This document shows, piece after piece, positions 10,210 to 20,850 of a stretch of 25,558 nt of DNA. The stretch is taken from NCBI GenBank assembly GCA_910592205.1, contig CAJVPJ010000420.1:1-25558 (forward strand), written 5' to 3'. Position 1 is the first letter of the stretch. Each line of letters opens with the position of its first letter. The notes below the pieces were generated by a model. That model worked only from the letters and a program-made list of their open reading frames with translations. It did not search any database and had not been told where the DNA came from. The translations under genes and the position numbers were made by a program. Source of the stretch: Paraglomus occultum. Lineage: Eukaryota; Glomeromycota; Glomeromycetes; Paraglomerales; Paraglomeraceae.

Positions 10210-12605
10210 GAATAGAGTTTGAATACGGTGTTCTTGTTACTAAGATGTACGTATCACATTGCCCACATGTCTTTTCTCTAGGATATTATCGCCATCAATA
10301 AGTTGACAAGCGGAATTTTGCCAACTTAACGACAGGAATGTCATAGGTAATACAAAAAGGTCTTCCTATCAACCAGAGTTGTCTCCCCAATCTTCGGAAT
10401 GAATTGTAGGTTATCCTAGTCGTTATTTAGAGGAAGATTATACGAGTCAGTCATTGATAGTATAAATAAGTGATCCGTTACTATTACTTAATGTCGGGCA
10501 TCAATTTCCGTATATCAGGCGAACGCGCACAAAGCTTCCGATAAGACAGTTTTGTTTACAAATGTGCCGATATTTCGTGTTGTTGCGAACCTTATTATAA
10601 TACACATGGGCTGATCAATCGAAATAGAAGTTTCATAGTTCGAATAAGATTCGTTGACTCGTTTGCATCAGTGTCGAGAAATGACACGTAAACTTCCCAT
10701 TTAGAACTGGTCTGGGGGGCGTCATCAGTAATGTTGAGAATCTTGTTCATTTTCGGAGCAGTAAGACCCGCTTATGCTTATAAAGCTAGTCTGTTGTTCC
10801 AAGCTGTTTAGTTGATATATATGATTAAAAATTTTTTATACAAATCCAATTATCAGTAGAATTCATACCTAGTCTGACACGAGTCGGTTAGTCATTCCCG
10901 ACACGAAGCGCAAATAAAATTGATCGGATCTCGCAGCAAGAAGTGTAACGAAACGACTCCCCCAGTATATGTAAGCACCATAGTCACTACACGAATGAGA
11001 AAGAGCAAACAACAATTAATATCTATCCGTGTCGGGGACAGTATCTACAACGTGATCTTGCTCAAATACCTAAGAAGAATCCCTTCCTCGCCCCGAAATA
11101 ATTTTTTGCTCGCCCTTCATATGCCGTTAATCGGAGGTACGAAATGAAGAAATGAAGCTCAGGCCAAGGATTTTCGATAGTGAGCGCGAAGACAGATATT
11201 AGTGTTTCCGAAAGATGGATCGTTCAATTTGCATCATTATTGTAGCTTGCCCAAAAGGACTACACTTGTGATGTTGCTGATGGCAGTATAATTAAATGAC
11301 CGACCGATGCATGCGATTGGACATTGTGTGAATTTTTGATTAGCATACTAGCTAACGCGACTTTTACTCCTGAATATGAAAACGATGTTAAATTTCCCGA
11401 ATGGAATATCTTTTGTGATTTGTCGCCCTAGCAACGTAGTACAGTTGCTGCCGTCACGTAATTACATTAAAATCTTAGAACATAAGACACGTGTTGGAAA
11501 AAATTGACTTTACTGAAGGCTTTAGCATGAATAAGCTTGACATAAATAAGCATAATATCACGAGTCCAGAGACTAATGGTAATTTTACGGATCTTATTTA
11601 ATTTAATCTGACGTTTGAGATTAATTTGTCATCTCAAAGGTTATCGTAAAACCCATTACTGAGACTGACATTTTTCTGACAATCGTTATTTACTTAATTA
11701 ATAGTTACCTCCGTTCCGACATCGCACAAGGTCGAATTCAATAACGATAAGATACGATGTCATGTATACCCGCATCCATCGGAGATCGTTTCGAAATGAA
11801 TAAGCTCACGGTCGGGATTACTCGTGTCAGGTACGTACTCTAAACACCTTTGAATGTGTTGCCCATGATGTGGTGAAATCCGTGCGATACAATGCTAGAG
11901 AATTTGTCATGACCACTTTATCGACCCGTAGAATACGTATTATCCTTGATTTGACGATCAAACGCTTGCTTATTTTCTAGCCTTTTCTTACCAAGCTTGG
12001 ACTAAGTCCCCAAAGGCTTCGATTTCATCAACTAGTGGCTCAATATGCGTGTGATTGTTGGGATACTAGATCCAAAGTAGTATGTTTGTTATCAACTCTT
12101 TAGGATTAATCAAATGTGTTGGATGGGCCGATAGTGCATTCTAATCAAACAAGTGAAAAACTCGTTGTAGGCGAAATTTATCCGAACCTATGATTTATGA
12201 AAGTCTGTGTTGCACATTAACAACAAAATATTCGGCCTGAGGGTTTAGACTGAATGGCAAGACGTTAGGGACGTGCCGTTATGACTGAGTGAAGCAGAAC
12301 TGGAAGCGATATATCAAAAGTGACGGAAGGTATGTATTTCGAATTGAACTACATGATCCTGTTTGTGCGTAATGTAAGAATTATGCATCGACAATTTCTA
12401 ATCCCTACGCAGTAAACTCACTGTCTACCTTCCCAATGGGAATTCGGTTCAGACTCCTTAACTATTGAGTACTAGATGCTTACAGAACATGGTGAATAAC
12501 ATAAGTCTTATAGATAAACTTTACGCACGAGCTGAATTGACTAATCAATGATTGTAATGAATATATTCCTAACGAAATAGAACCGTCGGTCGTATTTTTT
12601 ATTCG
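10210..12605. other. No supported gene
   Basis: Compositionally even sequence. A plus-strand frame at 10920-11147 (75 codons, Lys/Arg/Ile-rich, from TTG or a later ATG) is the longest open run, but nothing identifies it. No repeats, RNA genes or transposon ends were recognised. Confidence 0.45.
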
Positions 12606-12812
12606 CTATTTGAAAATGTTTGTTGGACGCGTGAGGGAGGCGAATATCGAGCGGTAACTATAATACTTAGTGTTTGCTATAATAATAACGTGAATTAATC
12701 TTAGCTCCATATTCACCTCAAGTTGTATCTTCCCACCACGCATAGCACCTTTCATCCGCTTGCTAGTTTCACTTAGTAATAGCGCGTCACTCGCTCCACC
12801 GGGTCGTGACAT
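12606..12812 (-). CDS. Small hypothetical ORF
   Basis: 68 codons from ATG at 12810-12812. The N-terminal half (MSRPGGASDALLLSETSKRM) is compositionally more protein-like and GC-richer than the C-terminal half, which becomes A/T-biased (I/Y/N-rich). That pattern would fit a first exon whose intron begins before the annotated stop, but I cannot place a donor. No domain was recognised. It is likely chance or at best a fragment. Confidence 0.15.
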   Translation of the reverse strand: MSRPGGASDALLLSETSKRMKGAMRGGKIQLEVNMELRLIHVIIIANTKYYSYRSIFASLTRPTNIFK

Positions 12813-12838
12813 CTGTCAGTCATTTACATAACTGTACT

Positions 12839-12859
12839 CGTGCTGTTAATAACAGCACG
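12839..12859. repeat. Near-perfect palindrome, 9-bp arms
   Basis: CGTGCTGTT (12839-12847), AAT, AACAGCACG (12851-12859). A GC-containing perfect inverted repeat with a 3-nt centre, lying 27 bp upstream of the small minus-strand ORF at 12606-12812. It could be a dimeric protein-binding site or a hairpin. No function can be assigned. Confidence 0.6.
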
Positions 12860-15201
12860 GCTCATGATCTGACTTTTGTCCTTATGTGTCCCGTGTGCGA
12901 AAATTGAGCATTCCGATCAAGTAGACGGTCCATCAAACTCTCGTCGGTCGTCAGTACTCAATCGACGAATGACGGTACATTCATATTACGCGAACGAGAT
13001 TCAACTAAGCAGATCGGTGGAGAAGTGTCTGACAAAGTAAAGATTTGATTATAATAATCCTTAGGAAAAACAATATGGTGAGTAAATGCTGGGAACATAT
13101 TGACGAGACATCATGGTTGTTAGCCCTCTGTAGCAGCGAAGGATGAGAGTGTGTTTGGCTTGAATCTTTCAAGTGAAATTGTAACGACGAGTCTGAAAAG
13201 CAGGAAACTTATGAATGTTTTTCTCAATACAATTTTTTGAGGAATTAGTTGAATCCAATGAGAAATGGTTCTGATAAGGTAGCTTTCTTCGGTGAGCGTT
13301 GTTTCTGATAGGTACGTTTAATGTGACGAATAAATTATGTCGAGAGAGAAATCATCGTCAGTGTCAAACTGCGTTATGGACGACGGGAAATATTTTCTAA
13401 TTGGGTGGGGTGAGCGAGAAAATTAACGCTACAAGTAGAGAGTGACGCATGAATAATATATCATCTAAGACACACACTAATTATTATCGTCCCATTTATC
13501 AATGTCATCAAGATCATCGGATGTGAATGTTATGTCATTTAAAGCCGGTCTACGTTTGACACCACCGAACGGCTGAATTGAGAGTCTGTCGGGTAATTCT
13601 AATTATTAATTTATCAAATATAAGAATGTAATCAATAGTTAACCACAATATTAATATCTTCAAATTCATTTTTGCATCAATCCGTACTTCTAGGTTTTAT
13701 TTTGCAACAGTATATGCTTCCATCACGCGCTTGAATACACTATTAACTTCGTATAGACACGATACTTTCTTAAAATCGCTTGAAAAAGAGCGGAAAGAAT
13801 TACCAGCAAACTTGGAAGAGCATTTTGGACACTATTTAAGGCTCAATGTTTACCCGCTAATACCTTGACATTATGGGAATCCGTCACATGCTTAGTATAA
13901 TGCGACTTCGCATTCACCAATCCTCAACTCAGTTCTTATCCCCTCTATAATACAAATGTGCTATCCCTGGCACATAAATGGTTTGGCTAAGTGCGAAGTG
14001 GAAGGAGATCATGATACAAAGAATTTGAGAAGCTCTGACAAGAAGTTGAGAATGACCCACATGGGTCTTCAAGTTGACGTTGGGCGCAACAAAGAGAGTA
14101 TGAGATGTTAGAGTTTTATCATTTAACTTGCCGCTTGCAGGGCAGACGCGTCAACAGAAATATACCCATTATCATGAATTACGCTGGGCTAAGATTCGGT
14201 ATGTTGGCTTAGTTCTGCAACATATACTTAATGCAATCGCATGTGTGATGGTTCCAAGTCAATTATAATAGAAGTCCGATATTCAGTTCTGCCTCAGTCA
14301 TATCTTATCTCCCCACTTGTATCCCAACCCCCGCATCGACATTCGTGCCACCTTTACCGTTTTGTCGATAATGTCGGCCATTTGGTCCAATATTTCTTTT
14401 TCATACGCGACGTATTTGGGAGACTTGGCATACCTTCCCGTTAAATCCCAGCTTTAATGCTGGTCGGATTTCCCTTATTCCGTTCCATATACAGTTATAT
14501 CCACATTCCCTATCCCCAATTTCCACAATCCCAATTTCTCAATCCTACAGTAATCTTATATTAAGCAAATTCATTGACTACATTTCTATATATTAATATG
14601 AATACAGATTCGGCAACTCAACTGAAGTATGAAAGCATCTGTGTGTCCACCCGATACTTCACCACTCTGACTCTTTGCATGAAGTGGCCCCGTTAGGCAT
14701 ATGATAGGCTATGCTATCCGCGTTGATTTGTGTCAGGTAAACATAAAAGAACAATTTCAAATTCTCGCCAATATTTTCGATGGGGATATCTAACTCGTTA
14801 CTCTAACCTGACTTGGTATTATCTCAATTTGCAGGCATTAAATACACAATTGCGAGAATTTGAACAAACTCGTTATTTACAATGCAATTTCCAGCTGGTG
14901 TTCTGTCATTTGAAAGTACATAGGACTGAACTTGCAGGAATAAAGGGAATATCATAGCCCTTAAGAACATTGCACGTAATCGTCTTTTATGTCCTTTATA
15001 GAAATAATAAGGTCTTAGCATATCAGCGACAATGAATATGAACAAGTGAGAACCCAGATTGAGAATGAGACATAACCGGCCACCAGTCTACTCACCATCG
15101 CCTAACTTAATCTTCTTATCTCCAATCGGTCATACTTCCTACGGTTTGCGCGGAACAACGAGCAATGGTTTTAGATATAAGTCTTGCTACTAAACAAATC
15201 A
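12860..15201. other. Stretch without a supported gene; pyrimidine-rich TATCCC segment at 14310-14550
   Basis: No gene is firmly supported. A plus-strand frame at 14241-14444 (67 codons) and opposed frames at 14730-14957 (+) and 14824-15045 (-) are equally plausible as chance. Between about 14310 and 14550, C-runs recur in the form TATCCC, AATCCC and TTATATCCACA. This resembles the TATATCCC array of the MITE at 15606-16227 and may be a worn relic of a related element, but no inverted ends are visible. Confidence 0.35.
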
Positions 15202-15603
15202 AAAAATTTTCCAATGGGATGTTCTTATCAACTTTGGAGCAGTCATTGAGGTTAAAGAACACCAACATTTAGTGGACTTATTCTGCGTGATCGGTGACCG
15301 AATAGCATCTTCATTATATAATGTAGTGCTGTTCATATGCGTTTCAGTTTTGTATCTCTCGTCAATCTGAGTGACGTGACCAACTGATAAAACAGTTCAA
15401 CTAAATAAAACTCTCTTCATCGACCAGCACGATACAACGTTCCAACCTCGCCGGGGATAAGTTGTTCCGAGTATTCTAAATTTGATCGAGGCAAAATACG
15501 GAATCACATTAACCGTGATGCTTGTCCAATCCTTCTTTTTGTTAGGGCGGCCGGGTGGTGACATCGGACGAAAAAAGCGATGTTCGTGTAAAATAAAAGG
15601 TGT
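15202..15603 (-). pseudogene. Possible gene fragment interrupted by a MITE and an in-frame TGA
   Basis: The minus strand reads in one frame from inside the transposon left end (15627) to a TGA at 15199-15201, with a single internal TGA at 15397-15399, giving runs of 76 and 65 codons. Without the element and one TA copy, an ATG at 16246-16248 reads seven codons into this same frame at 15603, giving 75 codons before the TGA. The peptide has a basic, proline-containing N-terminal half (PPGRPNKKKDW) and several Trp/Cys. I do not recognise it. The length is not far beyond chance, and the joining of frames has a one-in-three chance of occurring by itself. Confidence 0.25.
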
Positions 15604-15605
15604 TA
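15604..15605. repeat. TA target-site duplication, left copy
   Basis: This TA directly precedes the left inverted end (CACTCGTACCCCG). Its partner is at 16228-16229. A TA duplication is the hallmark of the Tc1/mariner/pogo superfamily. Confidence 0.75.
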
Positions 15606-15626
15606 CACTCGTACCCCGTTTATATC
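15606..15626 (+). repeat. MITE left terminal inverted repeat
   Basis: 21 bp, identical in reverse complement to 16207-16227. It includes the first TATATC motif of the internal array. Confidence 0.88.
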
Positions 15627-15678
15627 CCTACCTCTTCATCACTGTGATTCAAGCATAATTCTCGAAAGGAAAGCGTCC

Positions 15679-16190
15679 AGTTATATCCCACCCCCGGTTA
15701 TATCCCCAAGTTTTGTAGAAAACAAATGGTCTTCTAAGAACGAACATTCTTTTTTGTGCCAGTTATATCCCATCTCAGATATATCCCTTATCCCCATAGT
15801 CATATCGCCGAATATTAATCCCAACCCGTTTATATCCCCTAAGTTACATTAATTGCTAAAACGGGAACATTTCTGATCTCTCGCGTATGCAACCTAATGA
15901 AAAAGGCGGAAAAAGAACGCATTGATAAATTAAAAACAAAGCAAACTGGATTTATATTTTGATAATTGTATATACCCGAATAATAAATAAATCATATATA
16001 TATTGATTATCACGATTCTTGTCATGTGAGTACGAGATCATCCCCGTTTATATCCCCACCCCGCTTATATCCCTACCCAGTTATATCTCACCCCCGATTA
16101 TATCCCCAACGTTTATAAAAACAAATATCCTTATACGATAAGATACATTGTACACTTATATCCCCAACCCGTTTATATCCCCACTTTGAG
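15679..16190 (+). repeat. Internal direct duplication and TATATCCC array in the MITE
   Basis: 15679-15709 and 16079-16109 match at 29 of 31 positions at exactly 400-bp spacing, and looser similarity continues to about 15734/16134. A second shared 20-mer, CCCAACCCGTTTATATCCCC, occurs at 15820-15839 and 16163-16182. TATATCCC starts at 15621, 15682, 15699, 15764, 15780, 15831, 16049, 16066, 16099, 16157 and 16174. Near matches (TATATCTC, CATATCGC) fill the gaps. Repeated subterminal motifs are often transposase or host-factor binding sites. Confidence 0.8.
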
Positions 16191-16206
16191 GTGAAACGAA
16201 AGGGAA

Positions 16207-16227
16207 GATATAAACGGGGTACGAGTG
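16207..16227 (-). repeat. MITE right terminal inverted repeat
   Basis: Perfect 21-bp reverse complement of the left end, followed by the second TA (16228-16229). Confidence 0.88.
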
Positions 16228-16229
16228 TA

Positions 16230-16786
16230 CTTGTAATAATTTTTCCATCAAAAATTTACAAATATGTAAGGTTTAAGTTTAAATAAATTCTATAATTTCA
16301 CCCACTGCAGTCATGTGTCCGTAAACAAAACCCTGTTCCACAGCACTGTCTTGTCTCCTAATAGAAGTGATCGGTTGGTCCCGTCATCGATCGGGACGGG
16401 TCCAAACCTTATCGCAGCAATTACTATAAGAATGTGCCCCATCACCTGTCATATATGCTTTATATGCTACTTCCCCAAGCTATAAAGACAAAACATGTCT
16501 CCTCAACAATATAATAACAAGGACAAAATATGTCCCCATCAATTTCCAACAAAAATAGACATTTTATTATATATGGTACTAGAAATTGTACCAAGTAGTG
16601 TAATAACACTAAGAGTTAGGTCATTAAGACCTTTTTTAATATACACTCTTGGAGGGTATTATAGGGCATTAAAAACCCATTCACCTCTCTTTGCCCACCC
16701 TCCCAATACACACATATATATGTATATTTATTGTATATTTATATTGTTGATGGGGTTTTGGCCCTTTAGTGAGCTCCACTTCGTAA
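16230..16786. other. No supported gene; short direct repeat at 16487-16541
   Basis: An imperfect 20-nt direct repeat of the type GACAAAAYATGTCYCC lies at 16487-16506 and 16522-16541, each containing a GACA/TGTC inverted core. A plus-strand ATG frame (16495-16875) runs through it into the GC-rich segment beyond 16745, but its peptide shows no domain. (TA/CA)-rich simple sequence lies at about 16710-16730. Confidence 0.4.
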
Positions 16787-16969
16787 AATGGCGAGCGGTC
16801 AGAAGTTGTCGAAGAAATAAAGAAGAGGAAGACTCGAGGAGGAAATGCGGCCTGTTCACGGTCAGGGCGGGCTGAAAAGGAAAGCCGACAGAAGACTTTC
16901 CTGGTCGATGACGAAGAACGTGTCAAATGGCTTAGCGCCGGCCGCGTTCTTGTCAAAAATTTTAATTAA
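16787..16969 (+). CDS. Short GC-rich coding-like segment, possible exon
   Basis: A locally GC-rich block is open for 60 codons in one plus-strand frame between TAA (16784-16786) and TAA (16967-16969). It has no ATG in frame. The peptide is highly charged (EVVEEIKKRKTRGG, then FLVDDEERVKWL) and looks like a genuine exon by composition. Overlapping frames (16495-16875 and 16845-17036 on plus, 16681-16956 on minus) are also open because the block is GC-rich. An ATG in a good initiation context (AAAATGG at 16788) lies in another frame that stops after ten codons. The product is not identified. Confidence 0.2.
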   Translation, partial: NGERSEVVEEIKKRKTRGGNAACSRSGRAEKESRQKTFLVDDEERVKWLSAGRVLVKNFN

Positions 16970-16982
16970 TTATAGGAGGAAG

Positions 16983-17005
16983 CTGGATATAGTAATTATA
17001 TCCAG
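16983..17005. repeat. Hairpin, 9-bp arms, 5-nt loop
   Basis: CTGGATATA (16983-16991) and TATATCCAG (16997-17005) are perfect reverse complements. The arm shares TATATCC with the nearby MITE motif, but as an inverted pair rather than a one-strand array. Confidence 0.6.
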
Positions 17006-17441
17006 TGGATCAATTACTCTCTCTTCACAGACATAAAAGAGATGACAGTACCATTACGCACATACAACCACTTATATAACACGATGTATTAGCATAATGC
17101 CTAGCAGAGTTTTATGAATTTATTCAAATATTTGATTAATGAAAGAATACCCAGAAATACTGACGCCTGTTAGTTAAAAATACTACTTATTCAAGCAAAA
17201 ACGATACAGCCTAACATATAGCGAGCGTAACTTACGACAAGATATTGTACGACAGATTGACTTACTTTATAAATTTTATTGATACAAATCTTATAAAAAG
17301 ATCAAATCTTTGAAATGGACTTTCATGTATTCCAATATTGGTTGGCACTTATGCTTAATCATATATTGTCAATAAAGATATCAATCTTTGGTATTTAATC
17401 CAAATTTCGAATAAATAGCCCCCATCGTTTAAAGAAAATGA
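17006..17441. other. No supported feature
   Basis: A/T-rich sequence. No frame, repeat or RNA stands out. Confidence 0.45.
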
Positions 17442-17792
17442 ATAGAAACATGCCGCCGGACGAGTTATTGTCTATGTTGTGAATCGGCTGTTAAGCCGTC
17501 ACCCAAATGCATAGAGAAGCGGTTTAAACAATATAATTTAAATATCCTAAGGGTGGTTCGGTTTGACGACCCCGAAGTTGATTTTCTGCGATGGGTGATC
17601 CTTATCTCTCAAACCTTCACACCCTTTCTCTCGATAGAGAGGTTAACAAAGCCGACTGTTGTGATCGCTCATGTTGCTCGTCAGACTCATACCGCAATGG
17701 TATTACAGATACCAAGAACATTGGCCGCATGCAAACGATCCCATTTTAATTTATTGTTCATGGAATCAATGGAAAAGTTGGTTGTCATTTGA
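17442..17792 (+). CDS. Hypothetical open frame, 116 codons, no family recognised
   Basis: Open from just after a TGA (17439-17441) to TGA (17790-17792), with a GTG at 17553 but no ATG before residue 87, so a complete gene would need an upstream exon. The first third is Cys/basic-rich (CRRTSYCLCCESAVK). The rest mixes hydrophobic and polar residues with an RFDDPEVDFLRW stretch. There is no signal peptide or clear transmembrane helix. The complementary strand is broken by several stops, which mildly favours the plus strand. Length alone does not exclude chance. Confidence 0.2.
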   Translation: METCRRTSYCLCCESAVKPSPKCIEKRFKQYNLNILRVVRFDDPEVDFLRWVILISQTFTPFLSIERLTKPTVVIAHVARQTHTAMVLQIPRTLAACKRSHFNLLFMESMEKLVVI

Positions 17793-18192
17793 ATATGTCC
17801 ATCTTTTTTTGAACCTTAGAAATTTCTCTTTCAGATGAGAGTGCTCGAATTTTTCCTTTATAATAAATAGTAGAAGAGCAAGACATACCAAGATGCAAAG
17901 TCTGTTACGTCGTATTTAACCGAATATATACGAGGCGCAGATTTTTTCGTCCACAATTCATAAGAGGTGAACAAATTGGTTTAGTATAAGATAATACATT
18001 AATATGGAGAAATCTTTATTATAAATAAAGTCGAGACGTATATAATATCTCGGATGACGTCATTAAACCCTATCACCCCCCGCTAGACTTGAACCAACAT
18101 GGGATGATCGGGGCCAGTATGCCACGCCTAACCATTATTACTTGGAAACGGGAACCGTTGTGAGTCCGGAGCAATCAATAACGTCATCATCA
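17793..18192. other. No supported feature
   Basis: A/T-rich up to about 18060, then GC-richer. The GGTTCAAGTC-like string on the minus strand near 18080-18095 is not a tRNA (see rejected items). Confidence 0.4.
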
Positions 18193-18971
18193 TCAATCAC
18201 AATCATCGAATTTTTCACAGTGCGTAGACAGTAATAGTCCTTCGCTTTGCTCCGGACAATGATTCACCTTAGCGGCCTCAATGTTAAACCTCTGCATGCC
18301 ACTGGGAATTATGGCGGTGAACTCAATCTTAAAGCCTGCCAAATACCGTTTATGGTTGCTGTCATTGCGCCACTTGCACAAAATACTGTTGCAATGAACC
18401 TGATGAATACATTATGAGACATATTAATATTCTGATAGACTGGTTCTGTTTGTCTCATCCAATCTGCGGAAGCGATTGCGGTAAGTGTTGGACGCGTGAT
18501 TTCGGCGAAATAATGTATATCGGTTTAGCAATTCTTTGATGGGTAGATATAATGGGATCTGTGGGTTCGCGAGCTGTTCGGATTCGGATATTCTCCGGCT
18601 GGGTCTCGCTGGCCTCTAAATTTGACGGTGTTTCTGATTGAAGTTATTAATAATTTCAATCAACTCGTTGTCGTCGTCAATCGTTCTGACTATGTTCGAC
18701 TTATCATTATTTATAGCCTCGCTTGACTGTTTATTGGCTTCGTACAACTTCCTTTTGATAATGGCGTCATTCGATTCTCTTTCGTCCAACTTATGGTTTC
18801 ATTTGCGACGTTATCATTGACCTGTCACTTTTTAAAGCTTTCAATTTGCCGCCAAAATATGCATCTCTTCTTCGGTTGTCTGTTAACCAACCTGTCATTG
18901 TGAGTGTCATTGAATTCTTCAACCGCTTTGCTGATAATTATCAACTTTCTTTTGTTTTCTCGTGACTGGAT
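18193..18971 (-). pseudogene. Degenerate charged/coiled-coil-like protein gene, unidentified
   Basis: One minus-strand frame covers 18798-18193 with only a TAG (18616-18618) and two close TAAs (18424-18426, 18412-18414), giving runs of 60, 63 and 72 codons. Upstream, another frame is open for 48 codons (18971-18828), then TGA (18825-18827). The encoded pieces run in a sensible order: a K/E/N-rich segment (KAVEEFNDTHNDRL), a D/E/N-rich helix-like segment (TIDDDNELIEIINNFNQ), an Arg-rich segment, and a C-terminal segment with Cys and His ending FDDCD. A second frame at 18458-18640 (SETQPENIRIRTAREPTDP) is also coding-like, suggesting a frameshift. I do not recognise the family. The strand also matches the Sel1 genes to the right. 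Three consecutive long runs make chance less likely than for the other ORFs. Confidence 0.4.
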
Positions 18972-20850
18972 TCACAGTTAACCTATCTTGTCGAATACTC
19001 GATAAGAGATGTTTCCGGTGTCTTTATAAAAGATGCTGGCTCGAGGACGCCTTCCCATTATAATAGACAGTTCGTTTTGTTATGGTGCAAAAATCCTACA
19101 GAGATCAGCCAATAACCGATCCTCCAACTTTTAACCTCGTAACCAATACGTTGTTTCACTGCAATATTAATAAATTAATATAATGCACGGTAAGATTACA
19201 GTACTCTAATACTAATATAATTTCATTGAATCACCAAACTTACCCCGCGCTGAACATCCCATGGTCACTCGAGCAAAATGTCGCGTTTACACTAATAACG
19301 ACGATTTAAATTACTCGCTGCGTAAATATATATATTCCGTATCCACACCTTCTGTGGATTTAACATGAAGCAATCGATTACAATTTCTTAATATGATCTC
19401 ATCGTAATGTGCTCGCCCATAATACACGTTAACCACTGTGCTTCACTCTTCTAACCAAGGATGATTAAGTACTTCAAATATTGTTTTTTATAAGATCGAT
19501 GAAGCCGAAGTGGAGGAGAGTATTGCGGTGAAAAACCTGTAAAAAATTTTGCAGTTAAAGTAGGAGAAACAATTTTCTTAACAAGAAGGTATTATGAATA
19601 ACCTTTGCCCCACATAACAATAAGCAAGTTCGTACCTTCTGACAATATATACGGAATACGTAAATCTCTTGCAAGAATCTCATTTATATTATAGATGCGT
19701 ATATAACATAACAAGACCCAGATATCCGTGGAGAGTCATCATATTCCAGACCAGTCAACAACTAAATGAACAAAAATTGCTCATGTTAACACATAATACA
19801 ATTCCATTACATACGCGTTAACTATTCTTTATGTTCCCATATTACCTCAGGCGCAGCATAATCCAAAGTTCCAAGGAATTTGTCTTTGGTTCAGTTGCGC
19901 TAATGTTGGGATTGCCATAGCCCTTATCTAAAAAAAAAAAAGAAAAATTCCCGTGAGTTATTTGGATGGGTAACATACTAGCTTACAACAGAATACATGT
20001 CCGTCTCCAATGAATTACCATTTATGAATCCGTATTGACTTGTATTATTTCCTCTTTAAATAACGCCATTTACTTGGTTGTCAAAAGTTTTGAGATGTTC
20101 GGTTTGTCGAAGACATTATAGTTGCTATCTTATAGAACGAAAAAAGATTGATGTGATGTTAGCAATTTGTAATCTTATGTTAGGATTCGCGCTCAGATTC
20201 GCCCCACTCTATCTCTGCTCCTTCATATCACCACTTTTTTTTCTTTCGTTCAACCTGTCTATGCCTATAAAATCTACTATCTATAAAGTAAATGTAATCG
20301 GGAGTGTCTTTTTGAGCGCTTGTGTACGTACCGTGCATTGAAACGGTCTATTCGTAAGCCAGCGAACGCAATTTTTTAGTGTGCGATTCTCTCAGAACCA
20401 AGTACGGCACGACCAAAAGTCAATGCATAAAAAAATACGATCAACAATCATGTGATATTTATGCTTGAACATTATAGGTATGTTTATTGTATTTGACACA
20501 TGTGTTTACGTGCTTATGTTAACAATAAAATTGACCATACTGATTCTTAATATTAATGCCTCCGAATTAAAGTGTGCTAGAAAGACAATTCCTAAAACTT
20601 TTAACCCTGGCTATTGTAGCTGGCAGGGAAAAAACCCAGTATTGACAAATCGCACCCAACATAAGAATTTCCACTCATTGTCATAGCCTCGTAAATTGCT
20701 TACTGTTTTGTCAAAGTTGTTATGACTACATTTACATACATAGACAATCAAAGTATTTACATTGAACATATACGATTAAAAACACTCTCGGTTCGATTTA
20801 TCAAAAGAACCAATTTGCTTTCATTCTCCTGTCTTCATATTGCAATTGAT
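18972..20850. other. A/T-rich intergenic stretch without a supported gene
   Basis: A plus-strand frame at 20078-20341 (87 codons from TTG, with hydrophobic leucine/phenylalanine stretches) and one at 20465-20686 look like chance. A short acidic frame near 19470-19545 is too short to call. An A-run lies at about 19931-19941. No canonical AATAAA is visible in the first ~150 nt downstream (on the minus strand) of the Sel1 gene end at 20851. Confidence 0.45.

Larger units (their letters stand above)
15606..16227. mobile_element. Non-autonomous DNA transposon (MITE), Tc1/mariner-pogo-like, 622 bp
   Basis: Perfect 21-bp terminal inverted repeats begin CACTCGTACCCCGTTTATAT (left 15606-15626, right 16207-16227) and are flanked by TA on both sides. 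The TIR start resembles the ACCCCG/ACCTCG ends of pogo/Tigger elements; that assignment is from general knowledge of the family. There is no transposase frame, so it would depend on a related autonomous copy. The interior carries eleven exact TATATCCC octamers, all on the plus strand, clustered in two flanking blocks (15621-15838 and 16049-16181) around an A/T-rich centre. The blocks are partly duplicates of each other. The intact ends suggest recent insertion. Confidence 0.88.

Noticed and set aside
14730-15045. Opposed ORFs of about 75 codons on both strands
   Set aside because: Both look equally plausible, neither has a recognisable motif, and such lengths are expected by chance.
18062-18110. 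GGTTCAAGTC on the minus strand resembling a tRNA T-loop
   Set aside because: The following G-rich acceptor strand has no complementary C-rich 5' partner at tRNA distance, and no D or anticodon arm can be drawn.
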